The notes under the pieces: generated by a model | Told to the model about the DNA's origin: nothing | The model's input: the letters and a program-made list of their open reading frames with translations, nothing else | Databases searched by the model: none | Shown here: positions 18,930 through 29,100 of the stretch, one piece after another | Layout: each line of letters begins with the position of its first letter | Position numbering within the stretch: position 1 is the stretch's first letter | Program-made: the position numbers and the translations under genes | From: Pycnococcus provasolii | Lineage: Eukaryota > Chlorophyta > Pseudoscourfieldiophyceae > Pseudoscourfieldiales > Pycnococcaceae | Direction: 5' to 3' | DNA length: 64,000 nucleotides | Assembly (NCBI GenBank): GCA_938743325.2 | Contig: OW568868.1 | Coordinates: forward strand, 434,001-498,000

Positions 18930-21900
18930 ATGTCCGCCCCCTGGCTGACGGCGTCGTACCTCTCCGAGGTGCTCCGCAGCTGCGGTGCGGTAGTCATGGG
19001 GGGCGGTGGTGGCGTGGCGTGCGTGTCGTCCGCCTCCTTCGCCGCCCTGCTCCGCTCCACGGGACTCCCGCCCGTCTCACTGGCGCGCATCTGGGACGCG
19101 ATGTTGGCTCACCAGAGTGCCAACACGCCCCATGCGTCCGCGTCGTCCGACGTCGTGACGCGTGAGCAGGTGGCAGTAGCTTTGCAAATGGTCGCGGCGT
19201 GCCAGGCGGGCATGGTGCTGCCGGGACTCCTGCCGCCGCCACATTCGTCGCCGATCCCGCCGCCGACGTGGACACAGCAGCAAGCCTCGCCTGTGTCGAC
19301 GCCGACGCCAACGCCAACGCCGCAATATGTACTACCAATCGCCGCCTCGCCGCCGCAATCACAGTCGCCGACAAAGACGCCGGCTGACCCGTTTGCAGAA
19401 CTCGCAGCGCTTTCCTCACCGCCGAAGCCTCAGCACGCGTCGCCGCCGATGACGTCCATGAAGGTCGCGAATCTGCAGCAGCAGTTGGGACAAATGCACG
19501 TCGGAGCTGCGAGTTATGTGGCGCCAACTGCTCCTATCGCGACACCAGCTTCCAACTCGTTCCTGTCGGCGGAGGTGCTTGCCGCGGGTGAGGCGGCGGC
19601 AAGCGCTGCAGTGCCTGCAAGACGCACGTCCAACTCCGACGTGCCACCGCAGAGTTGCTCGTTCGTGGAGGCTGCACAATCGCATGTTGGCGCAAACGAC
19701 GCACCTCTACTCGACTTGGGTGGGCTCGACACGCTGGACTGGAATGCACGAAACGATTCTCAGCCTACCGCTACAGCTATCGCGCACACTGCTCCCCCAC
19801 CCTATTCTCCCGCCGCCGCCTCCCCCACCTCCTCATCCGCCGCCGCCTCACTGTCGTCACCTTCATTTCTGCCATCCTCATTTTCAACCGCACCTACTCC
19901 GCAAACCACACCCGCCCACGGTGCTGTTCTGTCGCCCGCTGGGGCCACGAGCACGACCACAGCAACAACCAGGGTGGACCTTGAGCCCCTTTCGGCCCTT
20001 CTTCGCCTCTCGCCCATGCTACCATCACACGCCATTAATCCCAAGAATGCAGCAGCACCGCCAACGATGAAACTCGCCTACGCTGGCAATGGAGCGCTCT
20101 TCGCATTTCCACCAGGACACGGCGGGGGTACGGCAGCAATTCATGCGGTTGCACGCTCATGGCCACGTCTGAGCGAACTGGCGTCAAGCCCGCCAGCTCG
20201 CGTAGAGGCTGCGTGCAGCGACGACGGTGACATGGCACCAAGCAGCTTGGTTCAGGGAAGTCTGGGCCGCTCCATGGCGATGGTGACTTCTGTATGCATC
20301 GATTCCAGGGAGGGTTTTCTCTGGACTGGTCACGACGATGGCGTGGTGACTGCCTGGCACATGGGTGGTACAAAGCCTGTGCCGTCAGCACAGACGCGAG
20401 TGCACAATTCGCGTGTAACCGCGCTATGCATCTGCCATGGCGTACCAGGTGGTGGTGTATATGACCAGACGTACCTGGTGACAGGATCGAGCTCGGGAAC
20501 GCTGCGCCGCTGGGGTACGCGCACCTTTATCTCCACTTTTGCACAATCATTTGGGAAGCTGCAGCTTGACGCGTCCGCAAGCACCGAGCTGCAGCCAACT
20601 GTGCATGCGGAAATTCGGCATGCCGTGCATTCAGGGTGCGACGGTGATAGGTGCATTGCATGGTTCGCTGGCGAGTTCTCCATCTCATGCTGGGACGTGA
20701 GTCGCTGTCGGCTCCTGCTCAAATTTGGTGCCGCCTCAGGACCTGGAGCGGATCTTTCGTCGCCTGATGCAGCTTGGCAGGCTGCTGATGGAGCTAATGA
20801 CGACGCATACTTTGACGGTGCAGATGAAATTGCAGTGGGATCAAGCGCAGGCCAGAGTCGTGGCTTCGCTGGTGCCCTCGCCCAAAAGATTGCCCGCAGC
20901 AAGCTGGGGAAATATGCGGCGCGAGGAGCGCGCGGGGCCATGTCAAGCGCAGTCAGCGGAATTGCCGCTGTGGCTCGCGCGACTGGAGCAGGCTCAGAGA
21001 TGGCTGGAGCTGCACAGGCGCACCAGGCGAATTTACGGGCGCGCATGAGAAAGCGCGTTGCTGCTCTTTGCTCGGGAGGGAAGGGTGGTAGCACTTGGAT
21101 CGTGTACGAGGGTGCATACGCAAGCCTCGTGGGATGCGACGGCCGTGCCATCCTCAACACAGACGATGGCCCGGCGGGCATCACTCACAACGATGATCAT
21201 CCAATGGCGGGTGGGGCATTGTTCCAATGCGCCTGCTTTGTTCCTGGAAGCGGTCGCCAACCTGACAGCCTTTGGGTTGGAACGAGCGCCGGACGCGTGC
21301 GCGTTTACAACGCTAGCACAGGCTCATTATGCACCATCCTCATTGACGGTGTGGGCAGTGGCGTCATTCGAAGCATGGCGTGTGGACCGGACGTTGTGGC
21401 GGGGCTGTCAAGTAGTGGTGCTGTGCGCGTATGGGGCCAGCAGATTGTACTCAATGCAACCCGAGCGGCTGCTCTAAGGCAAGCTCTGTGCACAAGCCCC
21501 GCCGTGCCCTTCCGTGCGAGGCATACATGTCGCATATTCTGTGGGACATGGAATGTCAACGAACGCAAGCCAAGCTTGGAGCATATTGTCGCGTGGTTAC
21601 GCGGTGGCTATACGCCCAATGCCGCGCTTGCAGCCCAGCCGGCTTACGATTTGGCGGTCTTCGGACTGCAAGAGATTGAGATGTCCACTTCCACGGTTGC
21701 CGCGGCTAGCTTGATGGAGTCTGTCGGAGGCGTGGCGACTGCTCCAGCCGAGGACGAGGCGAGAGGTTTCGCACGCGCAGACGCTCTATTTCCCGATGTA
21801 AATAGCCTTGGGGCTGTTGCGCAGTGGTGGGCAAATCAGCTGCGTGAGGGATTGAACGCATACACGAAAGCCATGAACACGTCGCCCGGGCAAAGCTCAA

Positions 21901-23027
21901 GCTTGACGTCAAATCCAGTACATGGCGGAGGAAGCGGTAGCATTTCATCCGGCAGGTATCGTCTAGCAGCTTGCCGTGCACTGGGTCCGAGTGCAATCTT
22001 CGTCTTCGCTCGCATCGATGTAGCGCGCTTCGTTGGAGAAGTGGAAACTTGTGCCGTGCCTTGTGGTGGACCGGGCGGGATGATGGCCAACAAGGGTGGC
22101 GTGGCGTGCCGTTTGACGCTGTACAGGAGAAGCATTGTTTTCGTCAACTCACACCTGGCTGCTCATCAGGACAAGGTGGCTGAGCGTAATGCGCATTATG
22201 AGCGCATTGCATCGCAGATGCACTTCCACGGTACCCCGCAATTTGAGTCACAATCCAGCGATGTTGGCGATCCTTTTACGTCAGAAGCACCAGCTCTTCA
22301 GAATCTCGACGGAGGGGCCATGTGGCTTGGTGACTTCAACTACCGCGTCAATCATGACTACGATCGTGCTCGTGAACTCGCCATTAAAGGTTCGCTGGAC
22401 GAGCTCTTAAGCCGCGAGCAGCTTGCTATGGAGATGCAGAAGGGCTCAGCATTTCGTGGCTTCACGGAAGGTCCAGTCAGATTTCGCCCGACGTTTAAGT
22501 TCGACTCTTGCACGTACAAGGAGAAGAAGGGCAAGGGCGATAACTCAGAGGGCCCTACGGTGCGCGCCCATCGCACTAGCACTGTGTCTTCTACCGGGTC
22601 GAGTCGATGGGACATAGAGGACGATCCAAGCGACGCAAATGGAAACGAAAAGGATCCACTCGTTTACGATTTGTCCGAGAAAAGACGAGTCCCAAGCTGG
22701 TGCGATCGTGTGCTCTTTCGCGGGGCGATACCTGAAAAATCGCCGACGTCTTCAGAGCGCGGCGCAAGCGCCGCGGTTACTGGCAGCGTTGCTGAATGGG
22801 TTCAATTTGGAGTGGAAGATTCCAAGGTGAATCGCGACTCGTCAGCTAAAACTCTCTCGGAGACTGTGCAAGGCTCGCCTGTGGTCGAAGTATATGACGG
22901 ACTGACTGAAATTTGCCAATCTGATCATAAACCTGTGCTCTGTGTTCTGAATTATACCATAGAAAGTGACTCTACTAGGGAACGATTCGCTGCCTGGTAC
23001 GATGAAATTGTGAAATCGCGCCGATGA
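18930..23027 (+). CDS. 5PTase/FRA3-like: EH-like domain, WD40 repeats and inositol polyphosphate 5-phosphatase
   Basis: The protein has 1,365 residues from the ATG at 18930; the upstream extension has a TTG start. Residues 1-95 resemble an EH domain (FAALLRSTGLPPVSLARIWD, then VTREQVAVALQMVAACQAGM). Residues 100-400 are Pro/Ser/Ala-rich. WD40-like repeats follow (about 440-860: SVCIDSREGFLWTGHDDGVV, VTAWH, SSSGTLRRWGTRTF, DSLWVGTSAGRVRVYN). The catalytic IPPc domain (869-1345) has FCGTWNVNERKPS, FGLQEIEMS, FVNSHLAAH, WLGDFNYRVNHDYDRA, PSWCDRVLF and SDHKPV, so all key motifs are kept. Known plant 5PTase12-14 (FRA3) combine WD40 and IPPc and dephosphorylate inositol phosphates and phosphoinositides. 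The EH-like N-terminus would suggest endocytic recruitment. Confidence 0.9.
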   Translation: MSAPWLTASYLSEVLRSCGAVVMGGGGGVACVSSASFAALLRSTGLPPVSLARIWDAMLAHQSANTPHASASSDVVTREQVAVALQMVAACQAGMVLPGLLPPPHSSPIPPPTWTQQQASPVSTPTPTPTPQYVLPIAASPPQSQSPTKTPADPFAELAALSSPPKPQHASPPMTSMKVANLQQQLGQMHVGAASYVAPTAPIATPASNSFLSAEVLAAGEAAASAAVPARRTSNSDVPPQSCSFVEAAQSHVGANDAPLLDLGGLDTLDWNARNDSQPTATAIAHTAPPPYSPAAASPTSSSAAASLSSPSFLPSSFSTAPTPQTTPAHGAVLSPAGATSTTTATTRVDLEPLSALLRLSPMLPSHAINPKNAAAPPTMKLAYAGNGALFAFPPGHGGGTAAIHAVARSWPRLSELASSPPARVEAACSDDGDMAPSSLVQGSLGRSMAMVTSVCIDSREGFLWTGHDDGVVTAWHMGGTKPVPSAQTRVHNSRVTALCICHGVPGGGVYDQTYLVTGSSSGTLRRWGTRTFISTFAQSFGKLQLDASASTELQPTVHAEIRHAVHSGCDGDRCIAWFAGEFSISCWDVSRCRLLLKFGAASGPGADLSSPDAAWQAADGANDDAYFDGADEIAVGSSAGQSRGFAGALAQKIARSKLGKYAARGARGAMSSAVSGIAAVARATGAGSEMAGAAQAHQANLRARMRKRVAALCSGGKGGSTWIVYEGAYASLVGCDGRAILNTDDGPAGITHNDDHPMAGGALFQCACFVPGSGRQPDSLWVGTSAGRVRVYNASTGSLCTILIDGVGSGVIRSMACGPDVVAGLSSSGAVRVWGQQIVLNATRAAALRQALCTSPAVPFRARHTCRIFCGTWNVNERKPSLEHIVAWLRGGYTPNAALAAQPAYDLAVFGLQEIEMSTSTVAAASLMESVGGVATAPAEDEARGFARADALFPDVNSLGAVAQWWANQLREGLNAYTKAMNTSPGQSSSLTSNPVHGGGSGSISSGRYRLAACRALGPSAIFVFARIDVARFVGEVETCAVPCGGPGGMMANKGGVACRLTLYRRSIVFVNSHLAAHQDKVAERNAHYERIASQMHFHGTPQFESQSSDVGDPFTSEAPALQNLDGGAMWLGDFNYRVNHDYDRARELAIKGSLDELLSREQLAMEMQKGSAFRGFTEGPVRFRPTFKFDSCTYKEKKGKGDNSEGPTVRAHRTSTVSSTGSSRWDIEDDPSDANGNEKDPLVYDLSEKRRVPSWCDRVLFRGAIPEKSPTSSERGASAAVTGSVAEWVQFGVEDSKVNRDSSAKTLSETVQGSPVVEVYDGLTEICQSDHKPVLCVLNYTIESDSTRERFAAWYDEIVKSRR

Positions 23028-23125
23028 ATTTAATTATTTCAATTTGAATGTTGCTGTAGTCAAACATTATTTTTACATCTTGAAACAAATAAAACAACGG
23101 CAAAAACAAAAATACTGTGTGTGTT

Positions 23126-26100
23126 TTATGGAGACCAAGGTGGTCTTGTAGCCGTTGCCTCGACAGCACGTGCAAGTGCATAGATTGTGTTATGTCGCTC
23201 CATCTCATGAGATGTAGCCGTCGATGTGGTCGGTAAGGATGTTGACGATGCTGGTGGCGCATTTGAGCTCGAGGGAAAAGCGGCTGACTGAGGTTGCAAC
23301 TCTCGCACTCCGCACTCCGCACTCGACATCACAGAAGTAGATGCTACGAATGGCACCGAGGACGCCCTCGTGCAAAGGATCCAATCGCTATGTTTTTTCC
23401 TTGTTGACACCGCCGCGCGCGCCAAAATCGCATCCACTTGTGCCTCTAGCTGCCCCGGAAATGCCTCACTTGTTGACGTTGCATTGGCAGCCGCGCTTAC
23501 TCCTTGAACAGCCGCATGTCCGCTTCCCATACGTGCAGAATCGAGACTTTCTCGACGCACGCGCTCAAGCTCTCGCTCGTAGAAATCAGATCGAAATTTT
23601 TCGTGCGTCAACGCCTCGCGAAGCTGCTCCGCTACGGTCTGAAGCTCCTTATTCGCCCGCTTGAGTTGTCCGTCGTCGGTGCTACGAAGATCGTGCAGAA
23701 GCACCTCCAGGGCATGGCGACGTGCGGCTTCCTTGTCGAGCTGCGCACGCAGCTCGTTCACTATTGTTTGGTTCTCTTCGCTTGGAAGTTTGTTATGGTC
23801 TTCAAGCATCTTTCTCTTTGTCTCTGAGTCAGCAAGAAGAGCTTCCATTCTCGTTCGATAGTCCAAAGCCTGGCTGCAAAACTTATCAAATTGTGTCTTC
23901 ACAGCGTCCAATTCCTGTCGAAGACGTGCTTCAGCTTCGTGATCAATGCTTTCCATGCGTGATTCAAGATTCGTTCGCGTCTCGTTCAGGCGAATAACAA
24001 TATTTTGGTAAGACTGCCTGAGACGAGACACCGCACCTTCCAGCGAAGTGCTCTCAAACAGGACACAAGTTGTTTGCGTTCGAATTGAACTATTCTCGTT
24101 CAGTTCTTGCCTGAGCTCATTCCCACGTTCAATCAGCTTCTTCTTCAGCTGAGAAATTTCTAAATTCGCGTTTGCCAAATCAAACTCCAAATGACCGCGC
24201 TCCTCCGCCTGCAGGGCGGCGTGTGCTTCGGCCTGCATTGCCATCTGATCATGCAGACGTGCCTCCGATGACTCGAGTGCATGCACACGGCCGCGCGCCT
24301 CTTCGCATGCGGCACGAACACGTCTCGCATCAGCCTCTACACATCTCTTCGACTCTAGCTGCCTTGAAGAGCGCTCCAGCTCCGCGCGCGTACTCGCGAG
24401 CTCGCTCTCTAGACGACCGCGCTCCTCAGCATGCATGCTCTCCAGCGACGCAGACTCAGCCGCACGACGCGACTCCTCCTCCGCCGCGCGCTCCGCCAGA
24501 GAACGTGCCATCGAAGACGCTACGTCCGCAACCTGCTTCTGCAGAGACTCGCGCTCGCGCCTCCAGCGCGCCTCGCTCGCAGACGCCTGCTCCTCAAGAC
24601 GAGACACGTTCGCGCCGCCCTCTGAGCGCTCGCGCGACAACGCCTCCTCCAGCGACGCGCGCTCCGTCGCCGCTGACGCCTCCAGCACGCGCAGACGCTC
24701 GCTCAGATCCGCCTGCTCCTTCGCCTTCTCAGACGCGAGCGCCTGAGCACGAGCCACCGCCGCATCCATCTCGCCGCGACGACGCTCCATCGAAGCCTGT
24801 GCCGCCGCGCGACGCATCGCACTCGCCGCGCTCAGCGCCGACGCGCGTCGCTTGTGTCGCCTCGTCTCCGCCTGCAGGGCGGTGTGTGCTTCGGCCTGCA
24901 TTGCCATCTGCTCATGCAGACGTGCCTCCGATGACTCGAGTGCATGCACACGGCCGCGCGCCTCTTCGCATGCGGCACGAGTCTCGGTCGCGTCACGCTC
25001 GAGTCGCTCCAGCTCCGCGCGCGTACTCGCGAGCTCGCTCTCTAGACGACCGCGCTCCTCAGCATGCATGCTCTCCAGCGACGCAGACTCAGCCGCACGA
25101 CGCGACTCCTCCTCCGCCGCGCGCTCCGCCAGAGAACGTGCCATCGAAGACGCTACGTCCGCAACCTGCTTCTGCAGAGACTCGCGCTCGCGCCTCCAGC
25201 GCGCCTCGCTCGCAGACGCCTGCTCCTCAAGACGAGACACGTTCGCGCCGCCCTCTGAGCGCTCGCGCGACAACGCCTCCTCCAGCGACGCGCGCTCCGT
25301 CGCCGCTGACGCCTCCAGCACGCGCAGACGCTCGCTCAGATCCGCCTGCTCCTTCGCCTTCTCAGACGCGAGCGCCTGAGCACGACCCACCGCCGCATCC
25401 ATCTCGCCGCGACGACGCTCCATCGAAGCCTGTGCCGCCGCGCGACGCATCGCGCTCGCCGCGCTCAGCGCCACCGAGCGTCGTTTGAAACACTTCGCCA
25501 AGATATCTAGAGCAGCATACTCTCGAGTCTTTACTGCCAAATCGTCACGTAGCTTCGCATTTGACGCTTCCAGATCCTTGATCCGCCCTGAGTCAACCGA
25601 GGCAGCTGCTGGAACGGCGATATGATCTGCGTCACTTTGCATGCCCACATCCTTTGAAGGCGTCGCTTCAATCTGCATGCCAACATTTTTCGTGGGCGTC
25701 ATGTCCATCTGCATGCCAACATTTTTCGTGGGCGCGACGTCCATCTGCATGCCGACATTTTTCGTGGGGGTCACGTCCATCTGCATGCCCGCGTCCTTCG
25801 TAGGCGTCGCCTCCATCTGCATGCCTGTGTCCTTCGTAGGCGTGCGCTCGACGACGTTGTCGCTCTGCATGCCCGCATCCTTCGTAGGCGTGCGCTCGAC
25901 GACGTTGTCGCTCTGCATGCCCGCGTCCTTCGTAGGCGTGCGCTCGACGACGTTGTCGCTCTGCATGCCTGTGTCCTTCGTAGGCGTGCGCTCGACGACG
26001 TTGTCGCTCTGCATGCCCGCATCCTTCGTAGGCGTGCGCTCGACGACGTTGTCGCTCTGCATGCCCGCATCCTTCGTAGGCGTGCGCTCGACGACGTTGT

Positions 26101-29100
26101 CGCTCTGCATGCCTGTGTCCTTCGTAGGCGTGCGCTCGACGACGTTGTCGCTCTGCATGCCCGCATCCTTCGTGGGCGTGCGCTCGACGACGTTGTCGAT
26201 CTGTATGCCTGTGTCCTTCGATGGCGTTTCGGGGGGCGATCTCGACTCCTCTTTTGACAGCGAATCAAGCTGCTTGCTCGCACTCGATAACTGACGATCC
26301 AGCGCGTGAGCACGTCCTCGCGTCTCGGCTAGGTCATTTTCGATGCTTGCTAGCTTCGCCGTCTTGCCTTGCACATCAGACACAAGCCGGGCCCGAGCCA
26401 CATTTGCCTTATCGAGTTCAGATGCGTGCAAGCTCGCCTCGGCACGTGCTTCAGCAATGCTCGTACGAGCCGCTTGAAGCTCGCATTCCAGCTCCTGCGC
26501 CTTGTCTTGAGCATCGCTCAACTCATCTTGCACGACAAGCATTTCATCCGTGATTTTCGCGTATGCCAGGTTAGCATGCTCAAGACGCGACTCATGCTGA
26601 CCAATTTCAACACGTGCCGCCTGAAGTTCATCCTCGTACACACGTAAAGTCTCACTCAGTTCGATCACTTTCTGTTGCGCCTTATCGGCGCTTTCAAGCT
26701 TTATGCGCACACGAGAAAGCTCGTCGCGCTCAAGTGATAAGTGCTGAGACGTCTCTCGCTCCCGATGCTCCGACGAAGCAATCTTGGCTTTCAGGTCTGA
26801 CACTAAATCCGTATACTCCCGCACTCGATCTTCACTTGCCTTCGCTTTCGCCATCAATTCTGCAAGGTAGCTAGCGTTTTCGCTCGAGTTTGACTGAGTG
26901 CGTTCCAAATCACGCTCAAGTCGCTCCAGCTCCGCGCGCGTACACGCGAGCTCGCTCTCTAGACGACCGCGCTCCTCAGCATGCATGCTCTCCAGCGACG
27001 CAGACTCAGCCGCACGACGCGACTCCTCCTCCGCCGCGCGCTCCGCCAGAGAACGTGCCATCGAAGACGCTACGTCCGCAACCTGCTTCTGCAGAGACTC
27101 GCGCTCGCGCCTCCAGCGCGCCTCGCTCGCAGACGCCTGCTCCTCAAGACGAGACACGTTCGCGCCGCCCTGTGAGCGCTCGCGCGACAACGCCTCCTCC
27201 AGCGACGCGCGCTCCGTCGCCGCTGACGCCTCCAGCACGCGCAGACGCTCGCTCAGATCCGCCTGCTCCTTCGCCTTCTCAGACGCGAGCGCCTGAGCAC
27301 GAGCCACCGCCGCATCCATCTCGCCGCGACGACGCTCCATCGAAGCCTGTGCCGCCGCGCGACGCATCGCGCTCGCCGCGCTCAGCGCCGACGCGCGTCG
27401 CTTGTGTCGCCTCGTCTCCGCCTGCAGGGCGGCGTGTGCTTCGGCCTGCATTGCCATCTGCTCATGCAGACGTGCCTCCGATGACTCGAGTGCATGCACA
27501 CGGCCGCGCGCCTCTTCGCATACTGCACGAGTCTCGGTCGCGTCACGCTCGAGTCGCTCCAGCTCCGCGCGCGTACTCGCGAGCTCGCTCTCTAGACGAC
27601 CGCGCTCCTCAGCATGCATGCTCTCCAGCGACGCAGACTCAGCCGCACGACGCGACTCCTCCTCCGCCGCGCGCTCCGCCAGAGAACGTGCCATCGAAGA
27701 CGCTACGTCCGCAACCTGCTTCTGCAGAGACTCGCGCTCGCGCCTCCAGCGCGCCTCGCTCGCAGACGCCTGCTCCTCAAGACGAGACACGTTCGCGCCG
27801 CCCTCTGAGCGCTCGCGCGACAACGCCTCTTCCAGCGACGCGCGCTCCGTCGCCGCTGACGCCTCCAGCACACGCAGACGCTCGCTCAGATCCGCCTGCT
27901 CCTTCGCCTTCTCAGACGCGAGCGCCTGAGCACGAGCCACCGCCGCATCCATCTCGCCGCGACGACGCTCCATCGAAGCCTGTGCCGCCGCACGACGCAG
28001 TGTTGATGCTGCGGTAAGAGCGACAATGCGACGTTTGTACGATTTGATTTCTTGTGAAGGCTTGTCATATTGCTGCTGTTGATGTTGCTTAAGATACTGC
28101 ACTTCCTGGACGAGGGAAATAATATCGCCTTCGAGTCGAGCCTTTGATCTCTCTTGCTGTTCTTCCGCGTAACGAATCGATTCTTTAAGAAATTCGATCT
28201 CATCAAGCGCGAGGGAATGAATCTGTTCGAACTCGTGAATCCTAGTCTCACGATCACCAATTTGCTGATGCAGATCTTGAATTTGTTTGACGAGAAACCT
28301 ATTCTCTTCCGACAGCTTCGAGGTTCGATCGCGATCTATGCTAGATTGTTGCAACAAATGTTGCTTGCAATGAATGATTTCCAAATCCATACGCCGTATA
28401 TCATCCGTGGCAGCTGCTAGTTCGCTCTCTAGACGACCGCGCTCCTCAGCATGCATGCTCTCCAGCGACGCAGACTCGGCCAAACGCTTCGAATCTTCAG
28501 CTGCAGCATGTGCAACTTCATTGTTCGCAATGTCGAGAGCAGATGTCGCCTCACTCAGGTCATGCACAAGAACTTCTCTCTCTTTCCTCCATTGCGCCTC
28601 GCTCGCAGACGCCTGCTCCTCAAGACGAGACACGTTCGCGCCGCCCTCTGAGCGCTCGCGCGACAAAGCCTCCTCCAGCGACGCGCGCTCCGTCGCCGCT
28701 GACGCCTCCAGCACGCGCAGACGCTCGCTCAGATCCGCCTGCTCCTTCGCCTTCTCAGACGCGAGCGCCTGAGCACGAGCCACCGCCGCATCCATCTCGC
28801 CGCGACGACGCTCCATCGAAGCCTGTGCCGCCGCGCGACGCATCGCGCTCGCCGCGCTCAGCGCCGACGCGCGTCGCTTGTGTCGCCTCGTCTCCGCCTG
28901 CAGGGCGGCGTGTGCTTCGGCCTGCATTGCCATCTGCTCATGCAGACGTGCCTCCGATGACTCGAGTGCATGCACACGGCCGCGCGCCTCTTCGCATGCG
29001 GCACGAACACGTCTCGCATCAGCCTCCACACATCTCTTCGACTCTAGCTGCCTTGAAGAGCGCTCCAGCTCCGCGCGCGTACTCGCGAGCTCGCTCTCTA

